Positions 51,005 through 60,047 of a stretch of 64,000 nt of DNA are shown in pieces. The notes below the pieces were generated by a model, which was given only the letters and a program-made list of their open reading frames with translations, had not been told where the DNA came from and searched no databases. Each line of letters starts with the position of its first letter. Within the stretch, counting starts at the first letter, position 1. Source of the DNA: an uncultured Microbacterium sp. (GTDB taxonomy: Bacteria; Actinomycetota; Actinomycetes; Actinomycetales; Microbacteriaceae). A program made the translations under genes and the position numbers. The DNA lies in assembly GCF_900078385.1 (NCBI RefSeq), contig NZ_FLQR01000001.1, positions 62,001 through 126,000 on the forward strand, written 5' to 3'.

Positions 51005-53772
51005 GCGTGCAACTGAGCGGCGAGGCCGAGACATTGCTGATGACATTGAACGCGATGCTTCGCAAGGACGACACGCTCGACCTCACCGCCCTCAAGAGGG
51101 CCGCGGAGGGCGTTCGTCCGTTCGTGGCCTCCGCGATCGACGATGACGAGTTTCAGGCGGTCATCGCGCGGGCAGTGGAAATGAACGCGATCGTACTGCG
51201 GGTCGGGGATGCGATCGTCGATCCCAAGACCTACGAACCCTGGCTTGAGGATCGTCGTCCTCTTACGGAGGTCAGACGATCGAGCGCATATCAGGAGCTC
51301 CTTCTCGCGCGTGGGTGGGCGGGCAATGTTGTGGAGACACTCGACGAGCAGACCGACCTCATCATGGATCTCGTGGGCGACCCACAAAAGACCGCGCCGT
51401 GGGGAAGACGTGGCCTGGCCATCGGCGAGGTTCAGTCGGGCAAGACCAGCAGCTACATCGGAGTCCTCGCTAAGGCGATCGACTACGGATTCAAGATCAT
51501 CGTCGTCATTGGTGGGCACACCGAGGACTTGAGACGACAGACCCAGGCTCGAGTGGACTCAGACCTCACAGGCGTGGACTCCGCCTATCTTGCCGACAAC
51601 ATCATCGTCGAGACTGACGTTGCTCGCATCGGAATCGGGCGGGTTGATCAGACCCTCGCATCTAGCGTGAATGTCCTTACGACTACACGTTCGGACTTCT
51701 CAGCCCATAGCAAACGGGCGGGCAACGTCGCGCTCGGCGGCGAGACTCCGACCATATTCGTCATCAAGAAGAACGCGAGGGTAATGCAGAACCTCGCCGG
51801 CTACCTTCGCGCCCACATCCCGAACTGGGCAAACCAGCCGCCGCTGATCCTCATCGACGACGAGGCTGACTGGGCATCGATCAATGTGAACTCACGCGAA
51901 GACGTCTCCGCCGTGAACCAGGCAGTTCGCGACATCCTCGCGGCGTCCAATCGAAACAGCTACCTAGGCATCACGGCCACTCCCTTCGCCAACGTCTTCA
52001 TTGACGATGAGGTGGAGGAGGACATTTTCCCTCGCGACTACATACTTGCGCTTGAGAGTCCCTCCAACTACCAAGGCGTCGGAAAGTACTTTGCCGATGC
52101 AAGTCACCCGGCGATCGTGAACGACGTTGCCGACACTCTTACCCTGATCCCGTACTCGCACAAGCGCACGCTGCAGGTCTCGGAACTCCCCGCAAGCGTT
52201 CGGCGCGCAATCGCCACGTTCTTCATCGGAACAGCGATCAGGCGAGCACGTGACGGTCAGCCGAAGCCGGCGTCGATGCTCATCAATGTCAGTCGGTTTA
52301 ACGATGTGCAATCGAGAGTCGCCGACCTCGTCAACAGGTTCGTGGTTGAGCTCGCATCGACTGTGTTGAGCGACTTCGGCGTTCCGGAGAGCCCACGCGG
52401 CCGAAGCGAACGCAGCCAACTTCTCTTTGAAGCCTACGTGGAGCAGTTTGACGGCACGGATGTTGATTGGCAGACAGTGCGACAGCAGCTCTTGACCATC
52501 GCTGACGAGTTCCAAGTGCAGCTCATCAACTCGCAGACCAAGGCGAACCGAGAGAAGCACACCCGCGAGACACCCAAGAGCGTGCGCGAGGTCGAAGCGC
52601 TATTGCCCACGATCTACGTTGGTGGTGACGTGCTCGCGCGCGGTCTCACGATCGAAGGCCTGCAGGTCAGTTACTACTCGCGCCGCGCGGCGGCGGCCGA
52701 CACCCTTCTACAAATGGGGCGTTGGTTCGGATATCGGCCGGGATACGAGGACCTTGTACGTCTCTGGATCGACGACGAGACGGCTGAGCTGTTCAGATGG
52801 ACCGCGGATATCTCCGCCGAGCTCCGCGAATCCCTATCCGAGATGAAGGGTCTCGGGCTGACACCGGCTCAGTTCGGTCTCAAGATCAAGCGGCACCCCG
52901 AGGGCTTCCAGATTGCGGCCGCGCGCAAGATGCGCGATGCGGTGGATCATGACGGCGTCATCTCCATCAACGGACGGGTCTTCGAGTCGACGACGCTGTC
53001 ATGGCACCCCGAAGACCGGAACCGAAATCTCGAAGCGCTGAAGACGCTGCTAAGCGTCCTGGGATCGGAAGGGCGCACGCCGGGCAAGAAGCATGGAGGC
53101 GATCCGTTCTGGCAGAACGTCGATCGTCGCATCGTCGCGGAGTTCCTGAGCGCCTTCCGAAGCTACGTCGACGAGCCATTCTTCGGCGGGACTGCCAGAG
53201 GGCGGGGAATGATCGTCCAGAACATGGTCGAGATCAAGAATGGAGAGTCGTGGGACATCGCGCTCATCTCCGGCTCTGGGGACCATGTGCGCTCCAAGGG
53301 CGTCCCGGAAGGACATAGAGCGAGCGTTCGCAATGGGCTCAAACTCGACTCGTCTGCCGGGGCTGTCGGCCCATCCGTCCAGTTCCCCAATCGACGAGTG
53401 GCTGCCGGTCAGGATCTGGTTTCTGTTATCCCGCCGGACACCCGGATCCAGTCGGATGAAGGCCCGCCCGTCCTTCGGGGAGATCGCGCCGTCGCTCGAG
53501 AGTCGCTCACTCGCCCAACAATGTTGCTCTATACGGTCGTCGCGAACACGAATCCCTCGGAGTCTGTGCCCGAGGACGGGGTTCGGGTCGAGCTGGACAA
53601 CCCGCTTGTCGCCGTGGTGGTGGCGACGCCGAAGTTGACGATCGAGGAGGAGTACGACGAGCTGATCAACGGGCGAGGCGTGAGGTGGAAGGTCAACCGC
53701 GTGTACGCGCGACGACAGCTCGGCATGTCAATGAGCACCGACGATGATGCAGACGAGGACGAGGACGCGTAG
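51001..53772 (+). CDS. Z1-domain SF2 helicase-like ATPase
   Basis: 923 residues. The SF2 core has Walker A GEVQSGKTSSYIG (Lys148), DDEAD at 286-290 (Walker B) and YLGITATPFAN (motif III). The second RecA-like part with the Z1 domain has YVGGDVLARGLTIEGLQVSY and DTLLQMGRWFGYRPGYEDL (motifs V and VI). A long C-terminal region (about 620-923) ends in an acidic tail. Z1 proteins are the NTP-dependent motor of restriction complexes such as CglI and NgoAVII. Here it probably couples ATP hydrolysis to cleavage by the nuclease encoded next. It abuts the downstream gene with no gap. Confidence 0.93.
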   Translation: MSVQLSGEAETLLMTLNAMLRKDDTLDLTALKRAAEGVRPFVASAIDDDEFQAVIARAVEMNAIVLRVGDAIVDPKTYEPWLEDRRPLTEVRRSSAYQELLLARGWAGNVVETLDEQTDLIMDLVGDPQKTAPWGRRGLAIGEVQSGKTSSYIGVLAKAIDYGFKIIVVIGGHTEDLRRQTQARVDSDLTGVDSAYLADNIIVETDVARIGIGRVDQTLASSVNVLTTTRSDFSAHSKRAGNVALGGETPTIFVIKKNARVMQNLAGYLRAHIPNWANQPPLILIDDEADWASINVNSREDVSAVNQAVRDILAASNRNSYLGITATPFANVFIDDEVEEDIFPRDYILALESPSNYQGVGKYFADASHPAIVNDVADTLTLIPYSHKRTLQVSELPASVRRAIATFFIGTAIRRARDGQPKPASMLINVSRFNDVQSRVADLVNRFVVELASTVLSDFGVPESPRGRSERSQLLFEAYVEQFDGTDVDWQTVRQQLLTIADEFQVQLINSQTKANREKHTRETPKSVREVEALLPTIYVGGDVLARGLTIEGLQVSYYSRRAAAADTLLQMGRWFGYRPGYEDLVRLWIDDETAELFRWTADISAELRESLSEMKGLGLTPAQFGLKIKRHPEGFQIAAARKMRDAVDHDGVISINGRVFESTTLSWHPEDRNRNLEALKTLLSVLGSEGRTPGKKHGGDPFWQNVDRRIVAEFLSAFRSYVDEPFFGGTARGRGMIVQNMVEIKNGESWDIALISGSGDHVRSKGVPEGHRASVRNGLKLDSSAGAVGPSVQFPNRRVAAGQDLVSVIPPDTRIQSDEGPPVLRGDRAVARESLTRPTMLLYTVVANTNPSESVPEDGVRVELDNPLVAVVVATPKLTIEEEYDELINGRGVRWKVNRVYARRQLGMSMSTDDDADEDEDA

Positions 53773-54717
53773 ATGGACTCGCGTATTGCAGAGGTGCTGA
53801 CGAAGCAGAACTTCCAGCTGCTTCCGATCGATCACCGGGTGCTCACGATGTACGCGCAGAACGTCGATGGGCATCCGGCGATCGTCGTCGACGTCCGGGG
53901 CAGTGTCGACAGGTACATCGCAGGAACGAAGGGGATCGCCGTGGTGGTCGATAGGTCCGGCGACGATCAGACCTATGTGAGATTCGAGTCGGTTGCGAAG
54001 GGGCGCACTCCGATGTTCAGTTCGCTCATTGATTCCCTCCTTGAATCGACATCCGGGGTGACCGACCCGGCGGCCGCCCTAGACGCCATGGTGGACACTT
54101 TTGACGAGTTCAAGATGATGCTCGCGAAGGATCGTGCTCAACTCAGCGAATCGTCCCTCCGCGGTCTGTTTGCCGAACTGGTGCTCCTCGGCGAACTCCG
54201 TGACGCTGGCTACGGCCCAGCGACAGCGCTGGGCGCCTGGCATGGGCCATATCGAGCCGCGAAGGACTTCGTTCTCCCTGGCGAGAAGTGTGTTGAAGTG
54301 AAGTCCATTCGGCGTCAGAATCACAGGCTGCAGATCTCCAATCTCGATCAGCTGGATCCGCGCGGCGAGGATCTGCGACTCGCTGTGCTGGAGTTGGACC
54401 GCCGCGTCGATGGTGAAGGGACCTCGCTCCTGAGCCTGATTGAAGAACTACAGACATGGGTAAGCGAAGATTCGCAAGCGAAGGACTTCTTCACGCAGGC
54501 TCTTGCGGCCGTCGGGCTCGATGCGTCTGACCCGTACTACCGGCAGTGGCGATTCGATATCGGCGAGTGGCGGTGGTACGAGATCGCCGACGACTTTCCG
54601 CGAGTACGCGCCGAGGCCGTGCCCGCTCCGATATCTGGCGTCCGCTACTTGATTGACATCGACCAAGTCACCCACTTCGAGACCCAGTCATTCTGGGCCA
54701 ACGACCTCGAGGAGTAG
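53773..54717 (+). CDS. PD-(D/E)XK nuclease-fold protein (DUF4420)
   Basis: 314 residues. The nuclease core is at about 130-185: LRGLFAELVLLGEL supplies the first acidic residue, then AKDFVLPGEKCVEVKSI with Asp165 and E175-V-K177, a complete PD-(D/E)XK signature. The following strand LQISNLDQL is characteristic of the DUF4420 family. It is the best candidate for the DNA-cutting subunit of this cassette. Its start is directly adjacent to the Z1 stop and the AIPR start follows 7 nt after its stop, so subunits are probably produced in fixed proportion. Confidence 0.9.
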   Translation: MDSRIAEVLTKQNFQLLPIDHRVLTMYAQNVDGHPAIVVDVRGSVDRYIAGTKGIAVVVDRSGDDQTYVRFESVAKGRTPMFSSLIDSLLESTSGVTDPAAALDAMVDTFDEFKMMLAKDRAQLSESSLRGLFAELVLLGELRDAGYGPATALGAWHGPYRAAKDFVLPGEKCVEVKSIRRQNHRLQISNLDQLDPRGEDLRLAVLELDRRVDGEGTSLLSLIEELQTWVSEDSQAKDFFTQALAAVGLDASDPYYRQWRFDIGEWRWYEIADDFPRVRAEAVPAPISGVRYLIDIDQVTHFETQSFWANDLEE

Positions 54718-54724
54718 ATATCGC

Positions 54725-56815
54725 ATGTCAGAGTTCTACGACGAGTTCTCGAACGCGATCACCCTGCGAGCGCACGGCAACGCGGGATTTCAGCTCACCG
54801 CGTTTGGCGAGGAAGTCGCGGACCGGCTAGAGGAGGCTGAGGTCGCGCTCGACCTTACGATCATCGCGTTGCAGTGCACGGGCCGCAATCGCCGGAAACT
54901 CCGGTTGCTCGGATATGCCGAGGACCCCGCCGACAGCTCGTTGATCGTCCTCTGTTCGGCGTTCTACAACCAACCCGGCAACACCCTGACCAAGACTGAA
55001 GCAGAAGCGGCGTTCGCGTCCGCGCGCGCATTCATTGAACAGTCAGAGGACGGCTACCTGATCGACGCCCTCGAGATAAGTTCTGCAGAAGCAGAGCACG
55101 CACGCTACTTCCAGGACCTTCTGTCGCGCGAGCATCGAAACTCACTTCATCGAGTAGAACGATTTAAGTTCATCCTGGCCACTGATGGCGTCATGAGCGA
55201 GCGTCTGCGATCGATTCCAAGCGACGAGGTGTGTGGGCGGCCCGCGTCCTACTCGATCTGGGATCTTCGTCGTTTCGAGGACCTCAGCACCTCCGAGTCT
55301 GGCCAGGACGAGTTCGAAGTGGATCTGACAAAATGGTTGCCGGACGGCCTGCCATGTCTTGTTGGCTCTGAGAGCGATTCACGAGCCAAGTCCTACCTCG
55401 CTGTGTTGCCCGGTCAGCTCCTCGCCGACGTATACGCCGAATACGGCAGTCAGCTACTCGAGTCCAATGTTCGGACCTTCTTGAGCGCACGGGGAAAGGT
55501 GAATCGAGGCATTCAGGGAACACTTACGCACCAGCCGGACATGTTCCTCGCGTACAACAACGGTCTGACGACTACCGCGACGGGTGTGGAACTCATCGAA
55601 GGCTCCGGAGGGACGCGCATACGAAGCCTTCACAACTGGCAGATCGTGAATGGCGGACAGACCACCGCATCGCTAGCTCACTTCATGCGAGGCGCGGCAG
55701 GACGCAAGGTCGATGACGTGTACGTGGCGATGAAACTCGTTACGGTCGAACCCGAAACCGCCTCTGAGATGGTCGCGTCAATCTCGCGATTCGCCAACAG
55801 CCAGAATGCTGTTAGTGAGGCGGATCTGTTCTCCAACAGCCCATTCCATATTCGGCTTGAGCAGATCAGCCGACGCGTTATGGCTCCTGCAAAGGAAGGA
55901 CATCTGTACCAGACAAAGTGGTTCTACGAACGCGCGCGTGGTCAGTGGGAGAACCAGCGAAACGCGGGCACGCCTGCCGAGGTGAAGCGGTTCGAGCTCG
56001 AGTATCCAAAGAAGCAGAGGCTGACAAAGACGGACTGGGCGAAGTTCGCATTCAGCTGGTCGCAGCGACCTCACGAGGTCAGCAAGGGCGCGCAGAGCAA
56101 CTTCATGGCCTATGCGAAAGTCGCTTCCGAGCTCTGGGACAAGGATCCTGATCAGATCGGCGACGCATACTTTCGCATCGGCGTCGGCAAAGCAATCATG
56201 TTCAGCGACATTCGGGAAGCTGTCCTGGAATCTGAATGGTACGAGACCGGTTACCTTGCGAACATCGTGACGTACGCGATGTCTCGATTCGCGTACGAGC
56301 TGTCGATCCGCTTTCCTGACCAGAAGTACGACTTCGAATCGGTATGGCGTCGACAGGGCCTGTCACAGGTGAGCCGCGACGCCTTGACCGAAGTCGCGCA
56401 TCGAATGCAACTCGTCTTGACCGCCGACGACAGACCCCAAGCGAACGTCACTCAATGGGCGAAACAGCAGGCCGCGTGGGATGCCGCGAAGAGGTGTCGC
56501 GTCGAGCTGCCGGCCTCGATCGCGGGAGATCTCCTAGGTGTGGCGGAGGAGCGCAGCCGCCTCGTCGATGCCAAGCGCGAGCGACAGATAGATTCGGGAC
56601 TCGAGGCGCTCTCCCGGGTCATCAAGGTGGCGCCGACGACGTGGGAGGCGGTGCTGACCGAGGGCACGCGCGCCGGTGTCCTGAGTCCGACAGACGTGGC
56701 CCTGGTGCAACTGGCGATGAAGAAGGCGATGCCTACCGATCGGCAGGCGCTTCGTCTCGCCCGTATCCTCGAGCGTAGTACGCAGGAGGGGATAATCCCC
56801 GACAACTCGTACTGA
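54725..56815 (+). CDS. AIPR (abortive-infection phage resistance) family protein
   Basis: 696 residues from ATG 54725. An N-terminal part with a predicted restriction-nuclease-like region leads to the AIPR domain core: LLESNVRTFLSARGKVNRGIQ near 245, MFLAYNNGLTTTATGVEL near 277, and LHNWQIVNGGQTTASLAHF near 304. These three blocks are the family signature. AIPR proteins are associated with phage resistance and with R-M loci having Z1/MORC partners; their biochemical activity is not settled. It is the fifth gene of the tight cassette. Confidence 0.9.
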   Translation: MSEFYDEFSNAITLRAHGNAGFQLTAFGEEVADRLEEAEVALDLTIIALQCTGRNRRKLRLLGYAEDPADSSLIVLCSAFYNQPGNTLTKTEAEAAFASARAFIEQSEDGYLIDALEISSAEAEHARYFQDLLSREHRNSLHRVERFKFILATDGVMSERLRSIPSDEVCGRPASYSIWDLRRFEDLSTSESGQDEFEVDLTKWLPDGLPCLVGSESDSRAKSYLAVLPGQLLADVYAEYGSQLLESNVRTFLSARGKVNRGIQGTLTHQPDMFLAYNNGLTTTATGVELIEGSGGTRIRSLHNWQIVNGGQTTASLAHFMRGAAGRKVDDVYVAMKLVTVEPETASEMVASISRFANSQNAVSEADLFSNSPFHIRLEQISRRVMAPAKEGHLYQTKWFYERARGQWENQRNAGTPAEVKRFELEYPKKQRLTKTDWAKFAFSWSQRPHEVSKGAQSNFMAYAKVASELWDKDPDQIGDAYFRIGVGKAIMFSDIREAVLESEWYETGYLANIVTYAMSRFAYELSIRFPDQKYDFESVWRRQGLSQVSRDALTEVAHRMQLVLTADDRPQANVTQWAKQQAAWDAAKRCRVELPASIAGDLLGVAEERSRLVDAKRERQIDSGLEALSRVIKVAPTTWEAVLTEGTRAGVLSPTDVALVQLAMKKAMPTDRQALRLARILERSTQEGIIPDNSY

Positions 56816-56880
56816 GGGCTTGCGCCCTGGCCCACCGCGAATCCACCTGGTCGGGCCTGCTCCGCAAGTCATCCGTCGAT

Positions 56881-56886
56881 TACCTT
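56881..56886 (+). promoter_or_regulatory. -10 element of vsr (leaderless type)
   Basis: TACCTT followed by 6 nt and ATG 56893. It suggests vsr can be transcribed independently of the five upstream genes. Confidence 0.5.
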
Positions 56887-56892
56887 GAATGG

Positions 56893-57360
56893 ATGGGTGA
56901 GTCCTGGGCGTCAAGTGAAGCCGCGCGGCGCACGATGGTCGCGAATCGACGGCGAGACACACAGCCCGAGTTGCGTGTGCGGCGCTTGCTACACGCTGCC
57001 GGGCTGCGCTACACCGTGGACGCGCGCCCCGTCCCGACCCTGCGCGGTCGCGCCGACATGGTGTTTTCTCGGCGGCGGGTCGCCATCTTCATCGATGGCT
57101 GCTTCTGGCACGGATGTCCATTGCACGGGGTGCAGCCGAAGACGAACGCGCCCTACTGGGGACCTAAGCTCGCACGGAATCGGGAACGCGACGTGCAGGT
57201 CACCGCCGAGCTCACAGCGCTGGGATGGACCGTGCTCCGCTTTTGGGAGCACGAGAGTCCTGAGTGGGTAGCGGAAACGGTGATCGCGACCTGGCGCGAG
57301 TGGGACGACTCGCTAGGACAGCACGTTAGGCCCAAACGCGCGCACGAAGTACCTCACTAG
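56893..57360 (+). CDS. vsr: Very-short-patch repair (Vsr) DNA mismatch endonuclease
   Basis: 155 residues. The N-terminal NRRRDTQPELRVRRLLH is the conserved Vsr start. LRGRADMVFSRRRVAIFIDG includes the catalytic Asp55. CFWHGCPLHG has the zinc/active-site His73 and Cys ligands. It ends with LGWTVLRFWEHE. Vsr nicks T:G mismatches created by deamination of 5-methylcytosine, which fits its position beside an m5C methyltransferase. Its 3' end overlaps the convergent unknown gene by 48 nt. Confidence 0.96.
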   Translation: MGESWASSEAARRTMVANRRRDTQPELRVRRLLHAAGLRYTVDARPVPTLRGRADMVFSRRRVAIFIDGCFWHGCPLHGVQPKTNAPYWGPKLARNRERDVQVTAELTALGWTVLRFWEHESPEWVAETVIATWREWDDSLGQHVRPKRAHEVPH

Positions 57361-57825
57361 TTCGCCCGCAGAGCTCTCGTCGAACTGGATGACCTGGCTC
57401 TGCTTCTTCGCGGTCTTTCGGTTGTCAGAGCCCCAGGTGCTCACATGGACCAGCGGCCGCCCTGACTCGTCAAGGAGGATCTGCACATACCCTTCCACGT
57501 TCGTTGGGTGTGCTTGAACATTCTGATGTCCCTGGACCAGGTTCCTGACTATCGCCATCGCGCGCATCCTTGACTCGAAGTTGAAGCCGAGCCTATCGGC
57601 GGAACCGAGCAGGATCTGCCGGATACCGCCTTCGTATCGGTCGTGTTCCGCGATCAACTGTGCGAATCGGGTAGCGCGGAGTCCCGCGAGCGCGTGGGGC
57701 CAATCGACGTGGTCGAAAGCCTCAAACGTCGGTAGAAGTCCGTCCAGCGAGGCGAGGTGTCCCCGCAGGCCCGAGCGAACCAGCGTCTCATGAAGCCGAA
57801 CTTGCACTTCCGGGGATCCGGCCAT
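57313..57825 (-). CDS. Unrecognised protein, convergent with and overlapping vsr
   Basis: 170 residues from ATG 57825, chosen because GGGGAG lies 4-9 nt upstream; a TTG start at 57900 would add 25 residues. The protein is soluble and mixed: helical N-terminal half, then FESRMRAMAIVRNLVQGHQNVQA, a beta-rich VEGYVQILLDESGRPLVHVS, then a helical end. No domain or catalytic motif was recognised. It lies between vsr and mazG, convergent with vsr and divergent from mazG, and shares the island's composition. It could be an accessory or immunity factor of either neighbouring system; that is a guess. Confidence 0.7.
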   Translation of the reverse strand: MAGSPEVQVRLHETLVRSGLRGHLASLDGLLPTFEAFDHVDWPHALAGLRATRFAQLIAEHDRYEGGIRQILLGSADRLGFNFESRMRAMAIVRNLVQGHQNVQAHPTNVEGYVQILLDESGRPLVHVSTWGSDNRKTAKKQSQVIQFDESSAGELVRYFVRAFGPNVLS

Positions 57826-57949
57826 CCTGCTCCCCGTAACCACGCTGCTCGCTTTGCTCCACACGCTAGTGGAGCAGTCGAGACGGCTAAGGAAGGGCAA
57901 CTAACCGTTGGGCGGAGGCTGAGCCGCGTGTCCTGCTACGGTCGCAAGT

Positions 57950-58270
57950 GTGACAAGTGAGCGGGTTCGCAAGGCGCTGGACGAGTTCGTTCGACAGCGT
58001 GACTGGGCCCAGTTCCACACTCCTGCGAACCTCGCGAAGAGCATCGCGATCGAGGCGGGTGAGCTACTGGAGTGCTTCCAGTGGAGTGACGATGCGGATG
58101 AGGCGCTGGTGCGCGCCGAGCTCGCCGACGTGGTGACCTATTGCATACTGCTCGCTGCGCGGCTCGGGGTCGACCTCGACGAAATCGTGCTCGAGAAGCT
58201 TGTTGCCACTGGGGATAAGTACCCGGCCGATCGTGCACGGGGACGGAGCACAAAGTATGACGCCCTTTGA
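57950..58270 (+). CDS. MazG-like nucleotide pyrophosphohydrolase
   Basis: 106 residues from GTG 57950, with TACGGT 7 nt upstream. The all-alpha NTP pyrophosphohydrolase signature is complete: EAGELLE (Glu35, Glu38, Glu41) and, one helix later, ELADVVTYCILLA (Glu57 and Asp60), which bind Mg2+. The C-terminal K-Y-P-x-D...RG-x-S-x-K-Y pattern is typical of small MazG/dCTPase-like enzymes. It hydrolyses (d)NTPs to monophosphates. It overlaps the next gene by 14 nt, so they form one translational unit. Confidence 0.92.
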   Translation: MTSERVRKALDEFVRQRDWAQFHTPANLAKSIAIEAGELLECFQWSDDADEALVRAELADVVTYCILLAARLGVDLDEIVLEKLVATGDKYPADRARGRSTKYDAL

Positions 58271-60047
58271 GATCGAGCGACTGAATCTCACGCCGGGCGC
58301 GATCGCGGGTTGGGTGGCCGGCGACGAGCGCCTCAGAAACTGGCCGGTCGTATACGTGCTCGATGGTGCCAACTCGTCGGGGGCCGGGTCCGTCTACGTC
58401 GGTGAGACAGTCAACGCCGCTGCGCGAATGCGCCAGCATGTCGCGAACCCCGCCAAGAGCGCATTCCGGAGCGTTCGCGTCGTTATCGACGACACCTTCA
58501 ACAAGTCGGCGTGCCTCGATCTGGAATCTCACCTCATTCGCTGGCTCGCCGGCGACGGCCAGTTCACCGTGATGAACGGCAACGAGGGCATCATCGATGC
58601 TCGGTACTACGAGCGCGACCTGTACCGGGAGAGCTTTCGCGACATCTTCGAGAAGCTGCGAACAGAGGGAATCTTTCAGCGCAGCATCCCTGAGATTGAG
58701 AACAGCGACCTCTTCAAGCTGTCGCCGTTCAAAGTGCTCACGCCGGAACAGGCAAGCGCCGTCGAGGACATTGTGGAAGGGCTACTCTCCGATCTCGAGA
58801 CCGGGGCTTCGTCCACAAGCGTCATCGAGGGTCAGCCTGGGACGGGCAAGACCATCATCGCGATCTTCCTGATGAAGCTCCTCGCGGATATCCGCGACCA
58901 CAGTGATGCAGACGAAATCGAACCAGACTCGATGTTCGCCGAATTCTTCGTCCCCGAGAATCGCGCGCTGCTCGCAGACCTTCGGATCGGGTTCGTCGTG
59001 CCTCAGCAGTCTCTGCGCGAGTCGATCAAGCGTGTGTTCAAGAAGACGCCGAAGGTCGTCGAGGGACAGATCCTCACGCCCTTCGATGTTGGGGCATCTG
59101 ATCAGCGGTGGGACCTCCTGATCGTAGACGAAACCCATCGCCTGAATCAGCGGGCGAACCAGTCCTCCGGTGTAAACAACAAGCGATTCATCACGATCAA
59201 CGAGAAGCTCTTTGGCGCCGATGATCCGTCAAAGACGCAGCTGGATTGGATCCGCACTCAGAGTCGGCAACAGATCTATTTGCTTGACGCCGAGCAGACC
59301 GTGCGGCCGGCTGACTTGCCACAGAGTTTGCTCCGATCACTTGTCGAGGAGGCGAAGTCGACGCATCGCCGGTACCCGCTGTCCACCCAGATGCGCGTTC
59401 GCGCGGGCGCCGACTACGTGCAGTTCATGCGCGACGTCCTGCATGGCGAGTCTCGGGCGAGCGAGCGACCTGACTTTGGCGACTACGACCTGAGGTTCTT
59501 CGACAACCTCGCGGCGATGCGGCGCGAAATCATCGACCGCAATGCAGAGCATGGCCTCGCGCGCCTGATCGCGGGCTATGCATGGGAGTGGAAGAGCAAT
59601 CGCGACAAGGAGGCGTTCGATATTGAGTTGGATGGCCTGAGCCTTCGCTGGAATAGCCAAGCAAAGGACTGGATCAACAGTCCCGCCTCAATCCATGAGG
59701 TTGGGTCGATTCATACGGTCCAGGGTTACGACCTCAACTACGCAGGCGTGATCATCGGCAATGACCTCCGCTACGACCCGCACTCGCGACGGCTCTTTAT
59801 CGACCGCGGCTCGTATCGCGATGCGAAGGGCAAGGAGAATAACAAGCAACGCGGGATCGACTACTCCGATCACGACCTGCTCGAGTTCATCCGGAACATC
59901 TATGGCGTTCTTCTGACGAGGGGCATGCGCGGCACATACGTGTACGTGTGTGACCCAGCTCTTCGCGAGTACATCGCCGGCGTGATTGATGGTGAAGGCA
60001 AGGATTCATCGGCGCCCGATGGCTTCCGCCGCAAGCTGACCGTCTAG
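58257..60047 (+). CDS. GIY-YIG nuclease + DUF2075 ATPase fusion
   Basis: 596 residues from ATG 58257. The N-terminal GIY-YIG domain (about 25-90) has VVYVLDGANSSG and SVYVGETVNAAARMRQH, with a downstream Glu in LDLESHLIRWL. The DUF2075 (Schlafen-like/SF1-type) ATPase follows with Walker A VIEGQPGTGKTIIAIFLM (Lys198), Walker B WDLLIVDETHRLNQR, LDAEQTVRP and a C-terminal sensor SIHTVQGYDLNYAGVIIG. A conserved LLTRGMRGTYVYVCDP closes the domain. The layout suggests a nucleic-acid-cutting enzyme powered by ATP. It is coupled to MazG. GIY-YIG-DUF2075 proteins are often found in defence islands. Confidence 0.92.
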   Translation: MTPFEIERLNLTPGAIAGWVAGDERLRNWPVVYVLDGANSSGAGSVYVGETVNAAARMRQHVANPAKSAFRSVRVVIDDTFNKSACLDLESHLIRWLAGDGQFTVMNGNEGIIDARYYERDLYRESFRDIFEKLRTEGIFQRSIPEIENSDLFKLSPFKVLTPEQASAVEDIVEGLLSDLETGASSTSVIEGQPGTGKTIIAIFLMKLLADIRDHSDADEIEPDSMFAEFFVPENRALLADLRIGFVVPQQSLRESIKRVFKKTPKVVEGQILTPFDVGASDQRWDLLIVDETHRLNQRANQSSGVNNKRFITINEKLFGADDPSKTQLDWIRTQSRQQIYLLDAEQTVRPADLPQSLLRSLVEEAKSTHRRYPLSTQMRVRAGADYVQFMRDVLHGESRASERPDFGDYDLRFFDNLAAMRREIIDRNAEHGLARLIAGYAWEWKSNRDKEAFDIELDGLSLRWNSQAKDWINSPASIHEVGSIHTVQGYDLNYAGVIIGNDLRYDPHSRRLFIDRGSYRDAKGKENNKQRGIDYSDHDLLEFIRNIYGVLLTRGMRGTYVYVCDPALREYIAGVIDGEGKDSSAPDGFRRKLTV

